The notes beneath the pieces are model-generated. The model was not told the origin of the DNA. It ran no database searches and was given only the letters and a program-made list of their open reading frames with translations. Source: Actinoallomurus sp963799975 (GTDB taxonomy: Bacteria; Actinomycetota; Actinomycetes; Streptosporangiales; Streptosporangiaceae). From it: DNA of 64,000 nt. Of this stretch, positions 17,287 through 26,220 are shown piece by piece; position 1 is the first letter of the stretch; each line of letters begins with the position of its first letter. The stretch lies in NCBI GenBank assembly GCA_963799975.1, contig CAWCZF010000001.1:186001-250000 (forward strand). Reading direction: 5' to 3'. The position numbers and the translations under genes were made by a program.

Positions 17287-18753
17287 ATGCCGGATCGTGC
17301 CGAGCCGCTCGAGGCGGGTGAGCGCAACGGCCACGGCGAAGGCGGCGCGGCCGACCGACGCGCCGGGGGCGGTGGCAAGGGCGCGCAGTTCATCGACCGC
17401 GTCGTCCTGCACGTCCAGGCCGGCAACGGCGGCAACGGTTGCGCCTCCGTGCACCGGGAGAAGTTCAAGCCGCTCGGCGGCCCGGACGGCGGCAACGGCG
17501 GGCGCGGCGGCGACGTCACGCTCGAGGTCGACCCGAACGCCGCGAGCCTGCTCGACTACCACAAGCGGCCCCACCGCCGGGCCAACGGCGGCAAGCAGGG
17601 CCAGGGGTCGCACAAGAACGGCGCCAACGGCGGCGACCTCCTGCTGGCCGTGCCCGACGGCACCATGGTCAAGACGCTCGACGGCGAGATCCTCGCCGAC
17701 CTGACCGGCGCCGGCACCCGCTTCGTCGTCGCGCAGGGCGGTCACGGCGGCCTCGGCAACGCCGCGCTCGCCACGGCGCGCCGCAAGGCGCCGGGCTTCG
17801 CGCTGCTCGGCGAGGCCGGCGACGAACTCGACGTCGTCCTCGAACTGAAGACCGTCGCCGACGTCGCGCTCGTCGGGTTCCCCAGCGCCGGCAAGTCGTC
17901 GCTGATCGCGGCGATGTCCGCGGCCAAGCCGAAGATCGCCGACTATCCCTTCACGACGCTCGTGCCCAACCTCGGCGTGGTCAGCGCCGGCGAGTCCGTC
18001 TTCACGGTCGCCGACGTGCCCGGCCTGATCGAGGGTGCCAGCGAGGGCAAGGGCCTCGGCCTGGATTTCCTGCGGCACATCGAGCGCGCCTCCACCCTGG
18101 TGCACGTGCTCGACTGCGCCACCCTCGAACCGGGCCGCGACCCGATCTCCGACTTCGAGGTGATCGAGGCGGAGCTGACCGCGTACAACGCGCTCGGCGA
18201 CCGGCCGCTGGCCGACCGGCCACGGGTGATCGTGCTCAACAAGGTCGACGTGCCGGAGGGCCGCGAGCTGGCCGAGCTCGTACGGCCCGAGTTCGAGGAG
18301 CGCGGTCTGTCGGTGTTCGAGGTCTCGGCCGCCACCCGCGAAGGGCTGCGCGCGCTGGGGTTCGCGATGGCCGAGATGGTCGCCGCGTACCGGGCCTCGC
18401 TGCCGGCCGACGAGCCGACCCGGCTGGTCATCCGGCCGGCGGCGGTCGGCGGCCCGGAGTTCGAGGTCCGGCGGCTCGGCGACGGCACCTTCCTGATCAC
18501 CGGTGACAAGCCGCGGCGCTGGCTGCGGCAGACCGACTTCTCCAATGACGAGGCGGTCGGCTACCTCGCCGACCGGCTGGCCCGGCTCGGCGTCGAGGGG
18601 AGCCTGGCCGAGGCGGGCGCCGAACCGGGCGCGACCGTGCTCATCGGCACCGTGGAGGAGTCCATCGTGTTCGACTGGGAGCCCGACGTGCTCGCCGGGT
18701 CCGACCACGGCCTGGGCCGCCGCGGCACCGACCGGAGGCTGGACGGCCGATGA
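17287..18753 (+). CDS. obgE: GTPase Obg (ribosome assembly, stress)
   Basis: 488 residues: Obg glycine-rich fold (from about residue 37, FIDRVVLHVQAGNGGNGC), GTPase domain with the P-loop at about 197-204 (GFPSAGKSS), NKVD, and a C-terminal OCT domain (about 380-470). It acts in 50S maturation. The ATG at 17287 is preferred over 17272 because AAGGAG lies 6 bases upstream. A poorly conserved 30-residue N-terminal extension precedes the Obg fold. Its stop overlaps the ATG of a 10-codon mini-ORF that leads into proB. Confidence 0.95.
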   Translation: MPDRAEPLEAGERNGHGEGGAADRRAGGGGKGAQFIDRVVLHVQAGNGGNGCASVHREKFKPLGGPDGGNGGRGGDVTLEVDPNAASLLDYHKRPHRRANGGKQGQGSHKNGANGGDLLLAVPDGTMVKTLDGEILADLTGAGTRFVVAQGGHGGLGNAALATARRKAPGFALLGEAGDELDVVLELKTVADVALVGFPSAGKSSLIAAMSAAKPKIADYPFTTLVPNLGVVSAGESVFTVADVPGLIEGASEGKGLGLDFLRHIERASTLVHVLDCATLEPGRDPISDFEVIEAELTAYNALGDRPLADRPRVIVLNKVDVPEGRELAELVRPEFEERGLSVFEVSAATREGLRALGFAMAEMVAAYRASLPADEPTRLVIRPAAVGGPEFEVRRLGDGTFLITGDKPRRWLRQTDFSNDEAVGYLADRLARLGVEGSLAEAGAEPGATVLIGTVEESIVFDWEPDVLAGSDHGLGRRGTDRRLDGR

Positions 18754-18782
18754 CGGGGCGCGTGCGAAGGCGGCGACGCTGA
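18750..18782 (+). other. 10-codon Arg-rich mini-ORF bridging obgE and proB
   Basis: Its ATG overlaps the obgE stop (ATGA) and its TGA overlaps the proB ATG (TGATG). It would encode Met-Thr-Gly-Arg-Val followed by five Arg. GGAGG lies at 18734-18738. Translation is unproved; it may only serve to carry ribosomes from obgE to proB. Confidence 0.4.
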
Positions 18783-19912
18783 TGCGTACCGACATCCGCG
18801 GCGCGCGGCGCGTCGTGGTCAAGGCGGGCTCGTCCTCGCTGACCACCGCGGCGGGCGCGATCGACGGCGCACGCATCGACGCGCTCGTCGACGCCCTGGC
18901 CGCCCGGCGGCGCCTGCCCGGCGAGGTCGTCTTCGTGTCCTCGGGCGCCATCGCCGCGGGCATGGGCCCGCTGACGCTCGCCACGCGCCCCCGCGACCTG
19001 GCCATCCAGCAGGCGGCCGCGAGCGTGGGCCAGGGCCTGCTCATCGCCCGCTACGCGTCGTCGTTCGCGCGCCATGACCTGCGGGTCGGGCAGGTGCTGC
19101 TGACCGCTGACGACATGATGCGCAGGTCGCACCACCGCAACGCGCAGCGCACGCTCGAACAGCTCCTGGCCTTCGGGATCGTGCCGATCGTCAACGAGAA
19201 CGACACGGTCGCGACGGATGAGATCCGGTTCGGCGACAACGACCGGCTCGCCGCACTCGTCGCTCACCTCGTACGCGCGGACGCGCTGATCCTGCTGTCC
19301 GACGTGGACGCGCTCTACACGGGAGACCCGCGGCAGCCGGGCGCGCGCCGCATCGAGCACGTCCGCGGCCCCGCCGACCTCGACGGCGTACGCCTCGGCG
19401 CGTCCGGCCGGGTCGGCACGGGCGGCATGGTGACCAAGGTGGAGGCGGCACGGATCGCGGGCGTGCCGGTGGTGCTGACCGACGCCGCCTCGGTGGGCGC
19501 GGCACTCGCCGGCGAGGACGTCGGCACGTACTTCCATCCTCCGCTGGCGCGTCCCTCGGCGCGGCGTCAGTGGCTGGCGCACGCCACGACCGGGCAGGGC
19601 CGGCTGCGGCTCGACCCGGGCGCGGTCGAGGCAGTCGTACGCGGCGGCAAGTCGCTGCTGCCCGCCGGGATCACCGGGGTCGAGGGCGACTTCAGCGCGG
19701 GTGATCCGGTCGACATGTGCGACGAGCAGGGCGGCGTGGTCGCCCGCGGGTTGATCAATTACGACGCGGGGGAGATCCCCGAGCTGATGGGCCGGTCGAC
19801 GCGCTGGCTGGCGCGCGAGCTGGGCCCGGAGTACGAACGCGAGATCATCCACCGGGACGACCTGGTCGTACTGGCGGCCGAGCCCCTGCCGACGTCCGTG
19901 GCGGGGGAGTAG
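18782..19912 (+). CDS. proB: Glutamate 5-kinase
   Basis: First step of proline synthesis: ATP-dependent phosphorylation of glutamate. 376 residues: amino-acid kinase domain (RRVVVKAGSSSLT; FVSSGAIAAGM; IVNENDTVATDEIRFGDND) and a C-terminal PUA domain (about 280-365). The ATG at 18782 begins the conserved sequence; coupling to obgE through a mini-ORF is described separately. Proline feedback usually acts on the kinase domain. Confidence 0.96.
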   Translation: MRTDIRGARRVVVKAGSSSLTTAAGAIDGARIDALVDALAARRRLPGEVVFVSSGAIAAGMGPLTLATRPRDLAIQQAAASVGQGLLIARYASSFARHDLRVGQVLLTADDMMRRSHHRNAQRTLEQLLAFGIVPIVNENDTVATDEIRFGDNDRLAALVAHLVRADALILLSDVDALYTGDPRQPGARRIEHVRGPADLDGVRLGASGRVGTGGMVTKVEAARIAGVPVVLTDAASVGAALAGEDVGTYFHPPLARPSARRQWLAHATTGQGRLRLDPGAVEAVVRGGKSLLPAGITGVEGDFSAGDPVDMCDEQGGVVARGLINYDAGEIPELMGRSTRWLARELGPEYEREIIHRDDLVVLAAEPLPTSVAGE

Positions 19913-19921
19913 GAGGAAAAC

Positions 19922-21181
19922 GTGGGCACCCAGGAGCAGGTTCTCGACGTCGCGCGGCGCGCCAGGCAGGCGGCCGCCGAGCTCGCCCCGCTGCCGCGCG
20001 GGGTCAAGGACGCGGCGCTGCACGCGGTCGCGGACGCCCTCCTCGCCCGGTCGGCCGAGATCGTCGAGGCGAACTCCGGCGACGTCGCGCGTGCGCGCGA
20101 GGCGGGCATCTCGGAGTACATGATCGACCGGCTGAGCCTGTCCGCCGAGCGGATCGATGCCATCGCCGCGGCGGTACGCCACGTGGCGACACTGCCGGAC
20201 CCGGTCGGCGAGTCGGTGCGCGGCTACACCCTGCCGAACGGCCTCGAACTCCGGCAGGTACGCGTCCCGCTCGGCGTGGTCGGCATCATCTACGAGGGCC
20301 GCCCGAACGTCACGGTCGACGCCGCCGCCCTCACGCTGAAGAGCGGCAACGCGGTGCTGCTGCGCGGCTCGTCCTCGGCGTACGACTCCAACCTGGCGCT
20401 GGTCGAGGTGATGCGGTCGGCGCTCACCGACGTGCCCGCCGACGCCGTACAGCTCGTCCCGGGCCGGGACCGCGACTCGGTGAAGTACCTCATGCGCGCC
20501 CGCGGCCTGGTCGATGTGCTGATCCCGCGCGGCGGCGCGTCACTGATCAACTCGGTGGTCGAGGAGTCGACGGTGCCGGTCATCGAGACGGGCGTGGGCA
20601 ACTGCCACGTCTACGTCGACGCGGACGCCGACCTGGACATGGCCGTGGACATCATCGTGAACGCGAAGGCGCAGCGGCCGTCGGTGTGCAACGCGGCCGA
20701 GACGCTGCTCGTCCACCGCGACGTCGCGGCGGCGTTCCTGCCGCGGGCGCTGGCGGCGCTGCACGCGTCGGGCGTGACCGTACACGGCGACGCGGAGGTG
20801 TGCGGTTTCTCCGGCGGCATTTCCGGTGAAGTGGTCGCGGCCACCGAGGACGACTGGGGGACCGAGTACCTCTCGCTCGACCTGTCCGCGGCCGTGGTCG
20901 GCTCGCTGGACGAGGCGGTCGCGCACATCCGCCGGTACGGCTCGGCGCACACCGAGGCGATCGTCACAACGTCACAGCGTGCGGCCCGCCGGTTCGTCTC
21001 GCTGGTCGACTCGGCCGCGGTGATGGTGAACGCCTCGACGCGGTTCACCGACGGGGAGGAGTTCGGCTTCGGCGCGGAGATCGGCATCTCCACCCAGAAG
21101 CTGCACGCACGCGGCCCGATGGGGCTGGCCGAGCTGACCTCGACCAAGTACGTCGTGACCGGCGAGGGCCACCTGAAGTAG
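19922..21181 (+). CDS. proA: Gamma-glutamyl phosphate reductase
   Basis: Second proline step: NADPH-dependent reduction to glutamate semialdehyde. 419 residues, aldehyde dehydrogenase-like, with catalytic Cys256 in SVCNAAETLLVH and the family stretch RKAGISEYMIDRL-like near residue 55. AGGAGG precedes the GTG at 19922, 9 bases after proB. The gene ends in convergence with the GH3 gene. Confidence 0.97.
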   Translation: MGTQEQVLDVARRARQAAAELAPLPRGVKDAALHAVADALLARSAEIVEANSGDVARAREAGISEYMIDRLSLSAERIDAIAAAVRHVATLPDPVGESVRGYTLPNGLELRQVRVPLGVVGIIYEGRPNVTVDAAALTLKSGNAVLLRGSSSAYDSNLALVEVMRSALTDVPADAVQLVPGRDRDSVKYLMRARGLVDVLIPRGGASLINSVVEESTVPVIETGVGNCHVYVDADADLDMAVDIIVNAKAQRPSVCNAAETLLVHRDVAAAFLPRALAALHASGVTVHGDAEVCGFSGGISGEVVAATEDDWGTEYLSLDLSAAVVGSLDEAVAHIRRYGSAHTEAIVTTSQRAARRFVSLVDSAAVMVNASTRFTDGEEFGFGAEIGISTQKLHARGPMGLAELTSTKYVVTGEGHLK

Positions 21182-21335
21182 CCGGGCCCCGGACTGGCGG
21201 CCCTGGATCGGCGCCGCTGAAACGTCAGCTCTGGCGAGCGCGCCCTCGAAACCGAGGCCCTCTCCGCCGAAGATCGGCGGCCCATGGATCACGGGCCGGA
21301 TCGAAACGTATGGCCCTCGCGGCCGGGGAGGCGGG

Positions 21336-21382
21336 GCGGGTTGCCCCGACGGGTGGGATGCGCGCCCGTCGGGGCAACCGCC
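21336..21382. terminator. Bidirectional terminator between proA and the GH3 gene
   Basis: GTTGCCCCGACGGG pairs perfectly with CCCGTCGGGGCAAC across an 11-base loop, extended by GGCGG/CCGCC with a small bulge. It serves two convergent genes. Confidence 0.75.
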
Positions 21383-21415
21383 TCTCCCGGCGGAGGGCCG
21401 GTGGTCGGTCGCCGG

Positions 21416-23659
21416 CTAGTGGACGGTCAGGTCCGCGGACTTGCCGCCGGCGACGATCTTGTAGAGGCCGGAGATGACCGACCGGGTGGAGGACCCGTTG
21501 ATGTCGCCCTGCGTCACGGCGAGGCGCGACAGCGGGAAGGACAGCGACACGGTCGTGGACTGGCCGGCCTTGAGCGACACGCGCGTGTAGGCGACGAGGC
21601 GGTTCGGCGGCACGACGATGCGGCTGACCGGCTGCTGGGCGAAGACCGGCACCACCATGTCGCCGTCCTTGGCACCGGTGTTGGCGACCTTCACCGAGAC
21701 CTTCACCGTGTTGCCGCCCGAGACCGCGACGTCGTTCACCGCGTACGAGGTGTAGGACAGGCCCGTGCCGAAGGCGAACAGCGGGTCATAGCCGGAGCTC
21801 GTGCCGGAGTTGGTGCCCGGCAGCTGCTGGTAGAACATCGGCTCGTCGCCGGCGACCTTCGGCCAGGAGACCGGGAGGCGGCCGCTCGGGTTGGCCTTGC
21901 CGAACAGGACGTTCGCGATCGCCGTACCGCCCTCGCTGCCCGGCAGCCACGACATGAGCAGCTGCTTGGCGTCGGCGGCGCTGCCCAGGGCCAGCGGACG
22001 GCCGGCCACGACCACGACGATCACCGGCTTGCCGGTCGCCTGCAGGTCATCGACCAGTTTCTGCTGGTCGGCGGCCAGCTCGGGCGTCTCGTTGTCGTTC
22101 ACGCCCTCCGCGCCGGGCTTCTCGCCGACCACGACGATCGCCGCGTCGGCGCTCTTGGCCTGATCGACCGCGTCGCCGCTGTCGGTGACGAGCTTGGCGT
22201 GGTCGCCGAGGACGTTCTTGATGCCCTGGAAGACCGTGACACCCGGGTCGTTGACGCCGTCCGGGATGCCCTGCCACTGGATGGTCCAGCCGCCGTCCTG
22301 GTTGGGGATCGAGTCGGCGCTGGGCCCGGTCACGACCACCTTGCCGAGGCCGGTGGACAGGGGCAGCACGTCGCCGTCGTTCTTCAGCAGCGTCTGGGAC
22401 TCGGTGGCGGCCTTGACCGCGAGGTCCTTGTCGGCGCCGAGCGCGATGCCGTTGGCCTTTGACGCGTCCACGTACGGGTGCTCGAACAGGCCGAGCTTGA
22501 ACTTCAGGGTGAGGATGCGCGAGACGGCCTCGTCAATGCGCGACTTGGACACCTTGTGGTTCTTCACGTCGGCGATCAGGCCGCTGACGTAGTCGTCGAC
22601 CGTACCCGGCGGGAGCATCGCCATGTCCACTCCGGCGTTGACCGCGATGGCCGCGGCGCCGGCGTAGGTGTCGCTCAGGTGGTAGGCGGTCTGGAGGCTC
22701 TGGACGTCGTTCCAGTCGCTGACCACGACGCCCTTGAAGCCCCACTGGCGGCGCAGCAGGTCGGTGAGCAGGTAGTGCGAGGCGTGCGCCGGGACCCCGT
22801 TGACGGAGCCGGAGTTGACCATGAGGGTCTGCGCGCCCGCGTCGACGGCCTCCTTGTACGCGGGCAGGAACGTGTCCTGGAAGTACCGCGTGTCAAGGTG
22901 GGCCTCGGTGCGGTCGTGGCCGGCGAACGGCGCCGAGTAGCCGGCGAAGTGCTTGACCGTGGCCGCGACCTGGCCGGACTTTTGCAGGCCCTGGATGTTG
23001 GCGGCGCCGAGCGAGCCCGCGAGGTACGGGTCCTCGGAGAAGGTCTCGTAGTAGCGGCCCCACCGGGTGTCGCGCGCGATGTCCTCGACCGGGGCGAAGT
23101 CCCACTGCGGGCCGGTCGCCTTGACCGCGCGCGAGGTGGACTCGCCCATGGCCTCGGCGACCTGCGGGTCCCACGTCGCGCCGACGCCGACCTGCTGGGG
23201 GAACTTCGTCGCGCCGAGCACGTTGTTGTGGCCGTGTACGGCGTCGACGCCGTAGACGATCGGGATGTGCAGCCGCGAGTTGTCGATCGCGTACTTCTGC
23301 ACCGCGTTGACCATGTCGGCCCAGTCCTTGGGCGTGTTGACCACCGGCGTCTCGCCGCCGCCGGACAGCACCGAACCGGACTTCAGGTCACCCAGGATGT
23401 GCTTCATGCAGGACTCGACGAGGGCGCCACCGGACCACTGGCAGTCGCCTTGCATGTTGACGACCGCGGGCTGGGTCATCTGGCCGACCTTCTCCTCCAG
23501 CGTCATGCGCTTGAGCAGGTCGGACACCCGGGAGGCGATCGAAGCGTGCGGGTCTTGGTAACCGGACTGCGCACTCGCGCCGGTGGCGCTCAACGCCAGG
23601 CCGGACAAAGTGAGAGTGGCGGCCACCCCGATGTGGACGGCCTTGGACCTCAGTCTCAT
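21416..23659 (-). CDS. Secreted GH3 family beta-glucosidase
   Basis: 747 residues. A signal peptide (about 1-31, MRLRSKAVHIG... ending ASA) is followed by the GH3 N-domain, with KHFAGY and the nucleophile Asp315 in GVVVSDWNDV, the GH3 C-domain, and a fibronectin III-like end. It releases glucose from beta-glucans or cellodextrins outside the cell. The ATG at 23659 begins the signal peptide; the frame stays open upstream but without similarity. The ROK regulator lies 122 bases upstream on the same strand and probably controls it. Confidence 0.94.
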   Translation of the reverse strand: MRLRSKAVHIGVAATLTLSGLALSATGASAQSGYQDPHASIASRVSDLLKRMTLEEKVGQMTQPAVVNMQGDCQWSGGALVESCMKHILGDLKSGSVLSGGGETPVVNTPKDWADMVNAVQKYAIDNSRLHIPIVYGVDAVHGHNNVLGATKFPQQVGVGATWDPQVAEAMGESTSRAVKATGPQWDFAPVEDIARDTRWGRYYETFSEDPYLAGSLGAANIQGLQKSGQVAATVKHFAGYSAPFAGHDRTEAHLDTRYFQDTFLPAYKEAVDAGAQTLMVNSGSVNGVPAHASHYLLTDLLRRQWGFKGVVVSDWNDVQSLQTAYHLSDTYAGAAAIAVNAGVDMAMLPPGTVDDYVSGLIADVKNHKVSKSRIDEAVSRILTLKFKLGLFEHPYVDASKANGIALGADKDLAVKAATESQTLLKNDGDVLPLSTGLGKVVVTGPSADSIPNQDGGWTIQWQGIPDGVNDPGVTVFQGIKNVLGDHAKLVTDSGDAVDQAKSADAAIVVVGEKPGAEGVNDNETPELAADQQKLVDDLQATGKPVIVVVVAGRPLALGSAADAKQLLMSWLPGSEGGTAIANVLFGKANPSGRLPVSWPKVAGDEPMFYQQLPGTNSGTSSGYDPLFAFGTGLSYTSYAVNDVAVSGGNTVKVSVKVANTGAKDGDMVVPVFAQQPVSRIVVPPNRLVAYTRVSLKAGQSTTVSLSFPLSRLAVTQGDINGSSTRSVISGLYKIVAGGKSADLTVH

Positions 23660-23740
23660 GACGCATGTCTCCAGGCGGTGGGGATCAAGCAGGGAAGAGG
23701 CTCTGTGATCAAAGACCCAGCTGAAGATCAAATCAAGACG

Positions 23741-23783
23741 TGAACTAAGTTTGGCCGGAGTCTGCCAGGATCGTTCAAGAACT
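23741..23783. promoter_or_regulatory. Candidate ROK operators ahead of the GH3 gene
   Basis: GTTC-AA-GAAC at 23773-23782 overlaps the ROK stop codon; TGAACTAAG at 23741-23749 repeats the half-site and the GAACTAA context. The same GTTCA/TGAAC arms occur ahead of the ROK gene. Confidence 0.45.
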
Positions 23784-24936
23784 AAACGATTTCCCACGCT
23801 TGGAGGACGAGCGCGAGCGCGCCGAGGACCTCGGCGCGGTCGCCCAGGACGCCGGGCACGATCGACAGGAGCGATGCGGCGCTGGCGATGGCGGACCGCC
23901 GTACGGCCTCGGCCATCGGCTTCAGCAGCAGGTCGCCGGCCCGCCCGAGATCGCCGCCGACCACGATCCGCGTGGGGTTGAGGAGATTGCAGAGACTGGC
24001 CACGCCCGCGCCGACGTAGCGCCCGGCGTCGCCCACGGCGCGGCGGCACGGCGCGTCGCCGGCGAGGGCCAGCTCCACGATGCGCGCGGTGGTCAGACCG
24101 TCGCCGTGGGCGGGCCGCAGCAGCTCGGCCAGGTAGCGGCCGCCCGCGAACGTCTCCAGGCAGCCGCGGTTGCCGCACCGGCACATCGGCCCGCTCTCAT
24201 TCAGCGTGAGGTGCCCGAGCTCGCCCGCCGTGCCGCCGGGCCCGTGGTAGACGCGGCCGCCGATGACGATGCCGGCGCCCACTCCGGAGCTGATCTTGAT
24301 GTACGCCGCGTCGGGATGGCCGCGCGCCGCGCCCCAGATCACCTCGGCGAGCGCGCCGAGGTTGGCGTCGTTGTCGACGTGGACGGGGCGGCCGAGGCGG
24401 CGCGTGGCCTCCTCGACGGCGTGGATGCCGGCCCATCCGGGCAGGATCGTGCTCGACCCGATCGTGCCGGAGACCGTGTCGACCGGGCCGGGCACGCCGA
24501 GCCCGATGCCGATCACGTCCTCTCTGGTCGCCCCGGCGGAGGCGAGCAGGCCGTCCATGAGCCGCGTCGCCGCGCCCAGCCCGTCGGCGGCCGAGGCGCC
24601 GACGTCGAGCGGCATCGACTGCTCGCCGAGAACCTCGCGTGCCAGGTTTCCGATCGCCACGCGCAGGTGTGAGTGGCCGAAGTCGACGCCGACGGCGAGC
24701 CCGGCGCCGGGGGCGAGCGAGACCGCGCGCGCCCGGCGTCCGCCGGCCGAGGTGGGCGTGACGAGGAGGAGGCCGCCGGCGGCGAGCTCGCGGACGATGT
24801 TGGACACCGTGGCGCGGGAGAGCCCGGTGCTGCGGGCGATGTCGGCCTGTGTCGGCGCGCCGGAGTCGCGAACGGCCTGGATGACGCGCCGCTGGTTGGC
24901 CTCACGGAGCGACGTCTGTGATCCTGGCGTCGTCAT
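23782..24936 (-). CDS. ROK-family transcriptional regulator
   Basis: 384 residues: N-terminal winged helix (about 15-65, PTQADIARSTGLSRATVSNI), then a ROK sugar-kinase-like domain with DFGHSHLRVAIGN, the GxGxGGR-like GAGIVIGGRVYHG, HxxxxE region AGELGHLTLNESG and the zinc motif CRCGNRGCLE. It likely senses a sugar released by the GH3 enzyme and acts as repressor. Same strand as the GH3 gene and upstream of it. Confidence 0.93.
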   Translation of the reverse strand: MTTPGSQTSLREANQRRVIQAVRDSGAPTQADIARSTGLSRATVSNIVRELAAGGLLLVTPTSAGGRRARAVSLAPGAGLAVGVDFGHSHLRVAIGNLAREVLGEQSMPLDVGASAADGLGAATRLMDGLLASAGATREDVIGIGLGVPGPVDTVSGTIGSSTILPGWAGIHAVEEATRRLGRPVHVDNDANLGALAEVIWGAARGHPDAAYIKISSGVGAGIVIGGRVYHGPGGTAGELGHLTLNESGPMCRCGNRGCLETFAGGRYLAELLRPAHGDGLTTARIVELALAGDAPCRRAVGDAGRYVGAGVASLCNLLNPTRIVVGGDLGRAGDLLLKPMAEAVRRSAIASAASLLSIVPGVLGDRAEVLGALALVLQAWEIV

Positions 24937-24961
24937 CGATCTCTCCCCGCGCCCTCGCCGC

Positions 24962-24976
24962 GTTCAACAAGTGAAC
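24962..24976. promoter_or_regulatory. Palindrome ahead of the ROK gene
   Basis: GTTCA-ACAAG-TGAAC, 26 bases before the ROK start codon; probable autoregulatory operator sharing half-sites with the GH3 promoter region. Confidence 0.5.
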
Positions 24977-25052
24977 CACAGGTTACGCGCGAACGACGGG
25001 GCTTCGACGACCTGGCTGGTTACGGAATGTTACGGGCGACCGGCATCGCCGC

Positions 25053-25068
25053 GGGGCCGGCCGGCCCC
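25053..25068 (-). terminator. Perfect GC palindrome after the M48 gene
   Basis: GGGGCCGGCCGGCCCC, 23 bases past the stop of the M48 gene. It may end that transcript; no T-run. Confidence 0.4.
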
Positions 25069-25090
25069 CCGGCAACTGCGGAGCCCCGGT

Positions 25091-26146
25091 TCAGGACTCG
25101 CGGTTCTGCTGGTTCCGCTGGTCGTCGCCGCCCCGGCCGAACCTGGAGAAGATCTTCTCGCCGACGTTGACGGCGCCCTCGGCGGCACCCTTGACCACGC
25201 CGATGAACGGGTCGGAGCTGCGGTCCCAGGACTCGCGGTAGGCACGCGCGGCGTTCTTGATCTCATCGGAGATCGAGGCGCTGGAGTCGTCCGCGCGGCG
25301 CTCGTAGTCGCCGCCGAGGATGCGCTGGTAGCTGCCGTCGGTGGCCCAGCGCTCCAGCTCGACGAACCGCACCACCGCGTACGGGTGCGAGCGGGTCAGC
25401 AGGTTGAGGAACTTCAGCAACCCGTCGCGTACGTCGCCGGCCGCGTCGTACTCGCGTGCCTGGTCGCGGAACGCTTCGGCGTCCATCTCGGTCAGCCGGC
25501 CGCCGCCGGCGATCTTCATGAGGGCGCGCTTGCCGGCCTCGACGTCCTGCCCGGCGAGCAGCCCCGCGCGGTCGGCGGACAGCTCGGACTTGCGCTGCCA
25601 TTCGTTCAGGCCCATGAGGATGGCCGAGATGGCGATGTTGCCGAACGGGAGCCAGGCCAGCCGCGCGCCGAGGCTGGTGAGGATCAGCGCCATCGTGCGG
25701 TAGACGGCGTGCCCGGACAGCACATGCCCGACCTCGTGCGCCACGACGAACCGCAGCTCCTCGTCGTCGAGCAGGTCCACCAGACCGGTGTTGAGCACGA
25801 TGAACGGGTGGTCGGTGCCGATCGCCATGGCGTTGGGCACCGGGTCCTGCACGACGTAGAGCTCCGGCACCTCGGGCAGGTCGAGGATGTAGGCGCTGTC
25901 GCGGACCATGTCGTTGATGTTGCGGAACTGCGTCTCGCCCGCGCGTACGCTGCCGCCGAGGAACATCAGCCGGATCGCGCGCTCGCTGAAGAGGCCCGCC
26001 AGACGCTTGAGGACGGTGTCGAACCCCGAGAGTGACCGGAGGGCGACGAGCGCCGACCGATCCGCGGGGTGTTCGTAGGCCCGGGAGCTGATGCCCGGAA
26101 AACGGGTGCGTGATCGATCAGGTGTGTTGCTCGTCATGTCCGGCAT
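25091..26146 (-). CDS. M48 family zinc metalloprotease (HtpX/Ste24-like)
   Basis: 351 residues. The zinc motif HEVGH is at about 137-141, preceded by NAMAIG...FIVLNTGL and followed by the third ligand in SELSADRAGLL. A hydrophobic segment lies between them (about 150-180). The family degrades membrane or misfolded proteins; this actinomycete group has a C-terminal charged tail of unknown role. ATG at 26146 or 26137 are both possible; GGAAA precedes the first. Confidence 0.9.
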   Translation of the reverse strand: MPDMTSNTPDRSRTRFPGISSRAYEHPADRSALVALRSLSGFDTVLKRLAGLFSERAIRLMFLGGSVRAGETQFRNINDMVRDSAYILDLPEVPELYVVQDPVPNAMAIGTDHPFIVLNTGLVDLLDDEELRFVVAHEVGHVLSGHAVYRTMALILTSLGARLAWLPFGNIAISAILMGLNEWQRKSELSADRAGLLAGQDVEAGKRALMKIAGGGRLTEMDAEAFRDQAREYDAAGDVRDGLLKFLNLLTRSHPYAVVRFVELERWATDGSYQRILGGDYERRADDSSASISDEIKNAARAYRESWDRSSDPFIGVVKGAAEGAVNVGEKIFSRFGRGGDDQRNQQNRES

Positions 26147-26220
26147 GCTATTTCCGACGAGTTCACGGCCACCAGGGTTCCCCTTGCGCGGCGAGGTCGC
26201 ATGGGGGTCTACTCCGACTC

